DNA of 6,970 bases from an uncultured Clostridia bacterium (GTDB lineage Bacteria > Bacillota > Clostridia > Christensenellales > Aristaeellaceae): NCBI GenBank assembly GCA_946615495.1, contig CAMOHY010000114.1, positions 1 through 6,970 on the forward strand, given 5' to 3'. Positions 1 to 4,914 of the stretch are shown one piece after another. Below the pieces are notes generated by a model, which saw only the letters and a program-made list of their open reading frames with translations, was not told the DNA's origin and searched no databases. The position numbers and the translations under genes were made by a program. The first letter of the stretch is position 1; every line of letters starts with the position of its first letter.

Positions 1-713
1 AAGTGTACTTCATCAACACCAAGCAGTTCCTGGACCAGAAATGGGGCACCAGCAACCCCATCATGATGCGGGACGCCGAATTCGGCATGGTGCGCCTGCG
101 CGCCTTCGGCATCTACTCCTTCCGGGTGGGCGACCCCGTGGTTTTCCTGAAGGAAGTGTTCGGCACCAACGGCCTGATGACCGTGGACGGCGTGACCGGC
201 CAGGTAAAGCGCACGCTGGTTTCCGGCCTGAGCGACGCCATTGCCCAGAGCAAAATTCCCGCCCTGGACCTGGCCGCTAACTACGACGAATTGAGCCAGT
301 ACGCCCTCAATTCCCTCTCTCCCCGCATCGCCAGCCTGGGCCTGAAGCTGGAAAGCTTCGTGATCGAAAACATCTCCCTGCCTGACGAAGTGGAAAAGGC
401 CATGGACCGCCGCACCTCCATGGGCGTGGTGGGCGATTTGAACCAGTACACCCAGTATCAGGCTGCCGAAGCCATGCGCGAAGCGGCCAATAACCCCGCC
501 GGTATGGCCGGATTGGGCGCCACCATGGGCGTTGGCGCCATGATGGCCCAGACCATGCAGGGCGCCTTCAACCCCGCTCAGGCGAACCAGGCCGCCCCTG
601 CCCAGCAGCAGGCCGCCGCGCCCGCGGGCGAAACCAAGTTCTGCGCCGAATGCGGCAACCGCATCCCCCGCGCCGCCAAGTTCTGCCCCGAATGCGGCGC
701 GAAGCAGGGCTGA
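1..713 (+). CDS. SPFH-domain protein with C-terminal zinc ribbon (5'-truncated)
   Basis: This is the C-terminal 236 residues of a larger protein; the reading frame enters from the left edge. The GTG at position 3 is not a credible start, because it has no ribosome binding site and the protein is already inside the SPFH (band 7) fold there. The visible opening (YFINTKQF...KWGTSNP, then the MVRLRAFGIYSFRV strand) resembles the middle of the SPFH/'virion core protein-like' family related to Bacillus YdjI. From memory of that family I estimate that roughly 120-130 N-terminal residues are missing. After the SPFH core (about residues 1-145) comes a low-complexity Ala/Gly/Met/Gln/Pro linker (about 150-210). 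A zinc ribbon follows with C214, C217, C228 and C231. Family members are thought to be membrane-associated scaffolds, sometimes linked to envelope stress; the exact role is not established. A terminator follows directly, so this gene ends its transcription unit. Confidence 0.85.
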   Translation, partial: VYFINTKQFLDQKWGTSNPIMMRDAEFGMVRLRAFGIYSFRVGDPVVFLKEVFGTNGLMTVDGVTGQVKRTLVSGLSDAIAQSKIPALDLAANYDELSQYALNSLSPRIASLGLKLESFVIENISLPDEVEKAMDRRTSMGVVGDLNQYTQYQAAEAMREAANNPAGMAGLGATMGVGAMMAQTMQGAFNPAQANQAAPAQQQAAAPAGETKFCAECGNRIPRAAKFCPECGAKQG

Positions 714-733
714 TCTTAGCATAAGCAAATTCC

Positions 734-774
734 CCGGCAGGATGGCTGTATTTCCGTCCTGCCGGTTTTTCTTT
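734..774 (+). terminator. Intrinsic terminator after the SPFH gene
   Basis: The arms CCGGCAGGA (734-742) and TCCTGCCGG (757-765) pair perfectly over 9 bp. The stem can extend inward by a G-U and two G-C pairs, leaving an 8-nt loop. A T-rich tail, TTTTTCTTT (766-774), follows immediately. The stem starts 21 nt after the TGA of the SPFH gene. This is a textbook Rho-independent terminator for the + strand. Confidence 0.92.
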
Positions 775-866
775 ATGCACAAGTAAGGAGGGAGAGCAGA
801 GGACAGAGGACAGCGTTCAGTTGATATAGCGTCCTTGCAATTGAAAAAGATATAGAAATGAAATTA

Positions 867-899
867 TTTTGTCAAAAAAACGTCATATTTTTGTCAAAA
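867..899. repeat. Paired palindromic 11-mers TTTTGTCAAAA, possible operator
   Basis: TTTTGTCAAAA occurs exactly at 867-877 and again at 889-899. Each copy is an odd-length palindrome (TTTTG / T / CAAAA). The copies are 22 bp apart start to start, close to two helical turns, so they would lie on the same face of the DNA. They sit 15-48 bp upstream of the proposed -35 box of the mscL promoter. The arrangement fits a pair of binding sites for a dimeric regulator, or an AT-rich UP element. The repeats are directly visible; the regulatory role is inferred. Confidence 0.45.
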
Positions 900-914
900 T
901 TCTCTTAAAATGTA

Positions 915-944
915 TTGCGCAAAACCCCTGATTGGTGCTATAAT
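915..944 (+). promoter_or_regulatory. Sigma-A promoter for mscL and the HAD gene (extended -10)
   Basis: A perfect TATAAT lies at 939-944, preceded by TGC (936-938), which gives an extended -10 element. The best -35 candidate is TTGCGC (915-920) with an 18-bp spacer. It is a poor hexamer, which is common when the -10 is extended. Transcription would start near 951, leaving about 40 nt of leader before the mscL ATG. The promoter lies downstream of the SPFH terminator, so the mscL unit is expressed separately. Confidence 0.75.
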
Positions 945-972
945 GAGGCCAGTGACCGAGGACCAAACAAAA

Positions 973-983
973 GAAGGGAAGGG
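973..983 (+). promoter_or_regulatory. Ribosome binding site that fixes the mscL start
   Basis: The purine run GAAGGGAAGGG ends 7 nt before the ATG at 991. The same reading frame stays open upstream to an ATG at 910, which would add 27 residues. That ATG lies upstream of the proposed promoter -10 and so would not be transcribed from it. The peptide starting at 991 also matches the usual MscL N-terminus, so 991 is the start. Confidence 0.8.
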
Positions 984-990
984 AACACAC

Positions 991-1398
991 ATGTTCAAGA
1001 AACTGTTCAAAGAATTCAAGGAATTCGCATTCAAAGGCAACGTAGTGGATATGGCCATCGGCGTTATCATCGGCGCCGCGTTCGGCAAGGTCGTTACCGC
1101 CGTGACGGAAATCTTCCTCAACCCCATTCTGGAAGCGCTGCCCAAGATGGAAAACGGCGGCACCGGTTTTGTGGGCAGCCTCATCAGCTTCGCGGGCGTA
1201 TTGGTTGAATTCCTGCTCACCGCGCTGGTGCTCTTCGCCATCATCAAAGCTATAAACGGCGCCAAGAAGGTTGGCAAGAAGCCCGAAGCTCCCGCCGCCC
1301 CCACCACCAGGGACTGCCCCTTCTGCTGCTCCACCGTCAGCATCAAGGCCACCCGCTGCCCCAACTGCACCAGCGAGCTGCCCAAGTTCAAGGCATGA
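991..1398 (+). CDS. mscL: Large-conductance mechanosensitive channel MscL with zinc-ribbon tail
   Basis: This 135-aa protein should form a homopentameric membrane channel that opens under high membrane tension and releases solutes during osmotic downshock. Domains in order: an N-terminal amphipathic helix (1-15, FKKLFKEFKEF); TM1 with the hallmark GNVVDMAIGVIIGAAFGK (16-33); a short outer loop (about 46-65); and TM2 (about 66-88). Compared with E. coli, the pore-constriction residues L19 and V23 correspond to M21 and V25. After a Pro/Ala linker (97-106), the usual C-terminal charged helix that forms the cytoplasmic bundle is replaced by a ribbon with C109, C112, C123 and C126, plus an extra C113. 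Total length is close to E. coli MscL (136 aa), although the outer loop is shorter. The gene has its own promoter and overlaps the following HAD gene by 4 bp. Identification as MscL is secure; metal binding is inferred from the CxxC pairs. Confidence 0.95.
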   Translation: MFKKLFKEFKEFAFKGNVVDMAIGVIIGAAFGKVVTAVTEIFLNPILEALPKMENGGTGFVGSLISFAGVLVEFLLTALVLFAIIKAINGAKKVGKKPEAPAAPTTRDCPFCCSTVSIKATRCPNCTSELPKFKA

Positions 1399-2027
1399 TC
1401 TTCCGGCACTTCTTCTGGGATTTTGACGGTACGCTGTACGATACCTATGGCCGCATCACCCGTGCCTGCGTGAACGCGCTGCAGGACACAGGGGCTGCGG
1501 CCTCTTTTGATGCGGTGTACCCTGTTGTAAAACGGTCCCTGGATACCTGCTTTCGCACCTTCGCGGCCCCGCTTGGGGTGGCGCGGGACGATTTTATGGC
1601 CGCTTACCACGCCCACAGCGAGGAGGAGGGCCCCGAATCCATCCGGCCTTATCCCGGCGCGGAAGAAGCGCTGCGCGCGGTCATCGCCGGGGGCGGACGC
1701 AATTACCTGTACACCCATCGGGGCGAAAGCGTGTTCCGCTGGCTGGATCACGATGGGCTGACGGGCCTGTTTTTTGACCGCGTGACCAGCCTGGACGGCT
1801 TTCCCGCCAAGCCCGCGCCGGACGCGCTGAACTATCTGGTGGAAAAGCACCATTTGGACCGGGCGGCGTGCGTCATGATCGGCGACCGGGACATTGACCT
1901 GGACGCGGGCAAGAACGCCGGCCTCCACTGCGCCCTGTTCGACCCGGAGGGCTATTATCCCGATTACGAAACGCCCTGGCGCTTTCGGGACATGGCATCC
2001 CTCCGCGCCGCCCTCATGGAACGATAA
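1395..2027 (+). CDS. HAD-superfamily hydrolase, phosphoglycolate-phosphatase-like (subfamily IA)
   Basis: This 210-aa protein is a probable cytosolic Mg2+-dependent phosphatase. All four HAD motifs are present. Motif I is FWDFDGTLYD, with nucleophile D9 and general acid D11. Motif II is the Thr in YTHRG (T107). Motif III is K139 in AKPAPD. Motif IV is GDRDID, with D164 and D168. The stretch between motifs I and II (about 17-85) is helical and of the right size for a C1 cap, which places it in subfamily IA with Gph- and PgmB-like enzymes. The substrate cannot be read from the sequence. The ATG overlaps the mscL stop as ATGA (1395-1398), and there is no well-spaced ribosome binding site (only AAGG directly against the ATG). 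Translation is therefore probably coupled to mscL. A terminator follows 18 bp after the stop codon. No catalytic residue is missing. Confidence 0.9.
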   Translation: MIFRHFFWDFDGTLYDTYGRITRACVNALQDTGAAASFDAVYPVVKRSLDTCFRTFAAPLGVARDDFMAAYHAHSEEEGPESIRPYPGAEEALRAVIAGGGRNYLYTHRGESVFRWLDHDGLTGLFFDRVTSLDGFPAKPAPDALNYLVEKHHLDRAACVMIGDRDIDLDAGKNAGLHCALFDPEGYYPDYETPWRFRDMASLRAALMER

Positions 2028-2045
2028 CGGACATTTTTTCCATGC

Positions 2046-2074
2046 CGGACAGACGGAAAATCTGTCCGTTTTTT
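2046..2074 (+). terminator. Intrinsic terminator after the HAD gene
   Basis: Arms CGGACAGA (2046-2053) and TCTGTCCG (2061-2068) pair perfectly over 8 bp around a 7-nt loop and are followed by six T's (2069-2074). It ends the mscL-HAD transcription unit about 50 bp before the gyrB promoter, insulating the gyrase genes from upstream transcription. Confidence 0.9.
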
Positions 2075-2122
2075 CATGCCAATTCAAACAAAAAATAAAT
2101 GCGCATATTATTGAAGAAACCC

Positions 2123-2151
2123 TTCCCAAAATGCCGGTTTTGTGGTATAAT
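2123..2151 (+). promoter_or_regulatory. Sigma-A promoter for the gyrB operon (extended -10)
   Basis: TATAAT lies at 2146-2151, preceded by TGG (2143-2145), an extended -10. TTCCCA (2123-2128) matches the -35 consensus at 4 of 6 positions with an ideal 17-bp spacer. The predicted transcription start is near 2158, giving a leader of about 53 nt. The promoter sits between the HAD terminator and the gyrB ribosome binding site, so gyrB is expressed on its own here and not by read-through from a neighbouring gene. Confidence 0.78.
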
Positions 2152-2157
2152 TGGTTA

Positions 2158-2179
2158 GATAGCGGCGTAGGCCGTTATC
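2158..2179 (+). promoter_or_regulatory. Hairpin at the predicted 5' end of the gyrB mRNA
   Basis: GATAGCGGC (2158-2166) pairs with GCCGTTATC (2171-2179) over 9 bp with a single G-U wobble, closing a GUAG tetraloop. It begins at the predicted transcription start and has no T-tract, so it is not a terminator. It ends 20 nt before the gyrB Shine-Dalgarno sequence and leaves that site free. Possible roles are a 5'-end stabiliser against RNA decay or, as DNA, an operator overlapping +1. The pairing is visible; the role is inferred. Confidence 0.5.
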
Positions 2180-2210
2180 GGTATCCAAACAAGCAAAATG
2201 GGAGGATATT

Positions 2211-4175
2211 ATGGCAGACGAATTGGAATTTTCAGCTCAGGAGCTGCAGGGCTCCGCTCATTATGACGAAACGCAGATTCAGGTGCTGGAGGGCCTGGAG
2301 GCGGTGCGTAAACGCCCCGGCATGTATATCGGCTCCACCGACGCGCGGGGACTGCACCACTGCGTATATGAAATTGTGGATAACGCCATCGACGAAGCGC
2401 TGGCGGGCTTTTGCACGGAAATTATCGTGCGGCTGCATAAGGACGGCTCCGTGTCCGTGAAGGACAATGGCCGCGGCTTCCCCGTGGGCATTCACCCCAA
2501 AATGAAGCGCCCCGCGGTGGAGGTGTGCTTAACGGTGCTGCACGCGGGCGGCAAGTTCGGCGGCGACGGCTACAAGGTGTCCGGCGGGCTGCACGGCGTG
2601 GGCGCCTCCGTTGTAAACGCCCTATCCCGCCACCTGCGGGTGGAAGTGCGCCAGGACGGCAAAATTTATGAACAGGAATACAACGTGGGCAAAATCGAAT
2701 ACGATCTGCGCGTGATCGGCGAAACCCAGGAAACGGGCACCACCGTGCAGTTCTGGCCGGATATCCGCTCCGCGGAAAACCCGGACGGCGTGTTCGACCC
2801 CGGTATTGATTTTTCCTTTGACGTGCTCAAGGCCCGCATCCGGGAAATGGCGTTTTTGAACAAAGGCATCAAAATCATCCTGCGGGACGAGCGGCCGGAG
2901 GAAGCGGTGGAGCGCACCTTCCACTACGAGGGCGGCATCCGCGAATTCGTAAAATACCTGAACAAAAACAAGGAAGTGCTCTTCCCTGAGCCCATTTACG
3001 TGGAGGGCTTGAAAAACGGCGTTTCGGTGGAAGTGGCCATGCAGTATAACGACAGCTACACCGAAAATATTTACACCTTCGCCAACAACATCCACACCCC
3101 GGAGGGCGGCACCCACCTGATGGGCTTCCAAAGCGCCCTCACCCGCGCCATCAACGATTACGGCCGCCGCTATAAGATTTTAAAGGAGGCCGACGCCAAC
3201 CTCAAGGGCGAGGACACGCGGGAAAGGCTGGCCGCGGTCATTTCCGTAAAAATGCACGAGCCGCAGTTTGAGGGCCAAACCAAGTCCAAGCTGGGCAACA
3301 GCGAAGTAAGGCCCATCGTGGACGCGCTGGTGACGGAGGGGCTGAACACCTTCCTGGAGGAGCATCCCGCCGAGGCAAAGATCATCCTGGAGCGCTGCCT
3401 GGGCGCGGCCCGCGCCCGCGAAGCCGCCCGCAAGGCCCGCGATTTGACCCGCCGCAAAACGGTGCTGGAAAGCGCCAGCCTGCCCGGCAAGCTGGCCGAC
3501 TGCACCGAGCGGGACCCCGCCAAGTGCGAAATCTTCATCGTGGAGGGCGACAGCGCCGGCGGCAGCGCCAAAACGGGGCGCGACCGGCACTATCAGGCCA
3601 TTTTGCCCCTGCGCGGCAAGATTTTGAACGTGGAAAAGGCGCGGCTGGACAAAATCCTCATCAACCAGGAAATTAAAAACATGATTACCGCCTTCGGCTG
3701 CGGCGTGGGCAACGAGTTCAACATGGATAAGCTGCGCTATCACCGCATCGTGTGCATGACCGATGCCGACGTGGACGGCGCCCATATCCGCATTCTGATG
3801 CTCACCTTCTTCTACCGCTACATGCGGCCCCTCATTGAAAACGGCTTCGTTTACATTGCCATGCCGCCGCTGTACAAGGTGACGAAGAACAAGCAGGAGC
3901 ACTACGTATACGACGATAAGGAGCTGCAGCAGCTGCTGGACCGGCTGGGCAGGGACAGCAAGGCTGAAATTCAGCGCTACAAAGGCCTGGGCGAAATGAG
4001 CAGCGAGCAATTGTGGATTACCACCATGAACCCGGAGACCCGCACCATGATGCGCGTGACCATGGAGGACGCCATGGCCGCCGACGAGATCATTTCCCTC
4101 CTCATGGGCGACAAGGTGGAGCCCCGCCGCGAATTCATTGAACAGAACAGCGAGCTGGCTGTGCTGGACTTCTGA
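2211..4175 (+). CDS. gyrB: DNA gyrase subunit B
   Basis: This is the ATPase subunit of DNA gyrase (A2B2), which introduces negative supercoils using ATP. The start is supported by GGGAGG (2200-2205), 5 nt before the ATG. The GHKL ATPase domain shows E54 (general base) and N58 in EIVDNAIDEA, DNGRGFP (85-91), GGKF (113-116) and GGLHGVG (125-131). The transducer carries Q356 and K358 in QTKSKL. The TOPRIM domain has EGDSAGG (445-451) and the metal-binding DADVDG (518-523), and IQRYKGLGEM lies at 587-596. LRGKILNVEKARLDKIL is typical of GyrB, not ParE, and a gyrA follows downstream. At 654 aa it has the usual Gram-positive length, without the proteobacterial insert. One oddity: the position equivalent to coumarin-contacting R136 of E. 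coli is Q148. The neighbour upstream is not recF, so this is not the classic dnaA-recF-gyrB arrangement. Confidence 0.98.
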   Translation: MADELEFSAQELQGSAHYDETQIQVLEGLEAVRKRPGMYIGSTDARGLHHCVYEIVDNAIDEALAGFCTEIIVRLHKDGSVSVKDNGRGFPVGIHPKMKRPAVEVCLTVLHAGGKFGGDGYKVSGGLHGVGASVVNALSRHLRVEVRQDGKIYEQEYNVGKIEYDLRVIGETQETGTTVQFWPDIRSAENPDGVFDPGIDFSFDVLKARIREMAFLNKGIKIILRDERPEEAVERTFHYEGGIREFVKYLNKNKEVLFPEPIYVEGLKNGVSVEVAMQYNDSYTENIYTFANNIHTPEGGTHLMGFQSALTRAINDYGRRYKILKEADANLKGEDTRERLAAVISVKMHEPQFEGQTKSKLGNSEVRPIVDALVTEGLNTFLEEHPAEAKIILERCLGAARAREAARKARDLTRRKTVLESASLPGKLADCTERDPAKCEIFIVEGDSAGGSAKTGRDRHYQAILPLRGKILNVEKARLDKILINQEIKNMITAFGCGVGNEFNMDKLRYHRIVCMTDADVDGAHIRILMLTFFYRYMRPLIENGFVYIAMPPLYKVTKNKQEHYVYDDKELQQLLDRLGRDSKAEIQRYKGLGEMSSEQLWITTMNPETRTMMRVTMEDAMAADEIISLLMGDKVEPRREFIEQNSELAVLDF

Positions 4176-4219
4176 TGGGACGTAATTTGGAGAGAACCAT
4201 ATAAGAGAGGAGAATCACC

Positions 4220-4855
4220 ATGAAAAAGTTCCTGTGCATCTTTGTATGTTTTCTGCTGATCTGTCCCGCCGTGCTGGCGGAAAGCGTTCCCACGCAGCTG
4301 ACGGAAGAGGACGGAAGCTATGCCTGGCTGCGGGAAAAAAGCATGGCCATGGCCCTTCGCTTCCAGCGGGGGCTGGACCATACCTGGCATTCTTACCTGC
4401 TCAGCGCCTTCAACGTGCCCCAGGAGGAAATGGAAAACGCCCTGGCCCCCATCCGGCTGCAGGATTATACCCAGCCGCGGGAAATGACCTTTGTGCGCGC
4501 CGACCAAACGGTAAGCGACCAAGAGCTTCTTCAAATGGCGGATTTAGGTATGGCTGAAAACACCCTGCCCGCGGAGCTGGAGGACGATCCCATGCGCGAC
4601 CTGTACCTGCGCACGAGCGCTTACCTCAATTCCCAGGGCGACGAACGCTTTGGCGCCATCTCCAACGCCCTGAAGATCACCGCCATGTATCCCTGCCCGG
4701 AAGAGCTGGAGGGCCCTTGCTGCGCGCAGCTGCGTTACAGCGGCCAATATTCGCTCCTTATCACCTTCTATCCCCTGGACAACGGCAACGTGAGCGCCTG
4801 GGCCCAGGTGGTGCCCGCCTCCGCCGTGGGCGGCCTGGCCGTGCCCCTGCAATAA
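4220..4855 (+). CDS. Secreted protein of unknown function between gyrB and gyrA
   Basis: I do not recognise the family of this 211-aa protein. It has a clear Sec signal peptide: K2-K3, a hydrophobic core from residue 4 to 15, and a likely signal peptidase I site after VLA (A20|E21). No Cys lies at the +1 of a lipobox, so it is not an obvious lipoprotein. The mature part is acidic and probably mostly helical at first (about 28-130). It ends in a more strand-like section (about 169-200) containing QYSLLITFYPLDNGNVSAWAQVV. There are only three mature cysteines: C159, C167 and C168. No second transmembrane segment or catalytic motif is evident. The start is supported by GAGAGGAG (4205-4212), 7 nt before the ATG. 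The gene lies 44 nt after gyrB and 59 nt before gyrA with no terminator between them, so it is probably co-transcribed with both. Its position gives no clear functional clue. Confidence 0.82.
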   Translation: MKKFLCIFVCFLLICPAVLAESVPTQLTEEDGSYAWLREKSMAMALRFQRGLDHTWHSYLLSAFNVPQEEMENALAPIRLQDYTQPREMTFVRADQTVSDQELLQMADLGMAENTLPAELEDDPMRDLYLRTSAYLNSQGDERFGAISNALKITAMYPCPEELEGPCCAQLRYSGQYSLLITFYPLDNGNVSAWAQVVPASAVGGLAVPLQ

Positions 4856-4914
4856 CGGGCGCCGGATTGGCCCTGACACTGCATAGTTAAATCTTCCGAA
4901 AGGATGTACTCTTC

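Noticed and set aside
869..896. TTGTCA at 869-874 and 891-896 as -35 boxes of extra promoters
   Set aside because: Each matches TTGACA at 5 of 6 positions, but no acceptable -10 lies 16-18 bp downstream of either.
910..990. Upstream in-frame ATG at 910 as an alternative mscL start
   Set aside because: It lies upstream of the TATAAT promoter, has no ribosome binding site, and would add residues not found in MscL proteins.
894..2129. A 411-codon open frame on the - strand across mscL and the HAD gene
   Set aside because: It lies opposite two genes with complete family motifs, has no recognisable domain, and is explained by high GC at third codon positions removing stops on the other strand.
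3180..4010. A 276-codon open frame on the - strand opposite gyrB
   Set aside because: It overlaps the TOPRIM-encoding part of gyrB, shows no known motif, and has the same shadow composition.
4176..4205. A promoter for the secreted-protein gene with TATAAG at 4200-4205
   Set aside because: The only spaced -35 candidate (TGGGAC) is very weak, and transcription would begin inside the ribosome binding site.
4857..4873. GGGC...GCCC hairpin between the secreted-protein gene and gyrA as a terminator
   Set aside because: The stem is only 4 bp and no T-tract follows.
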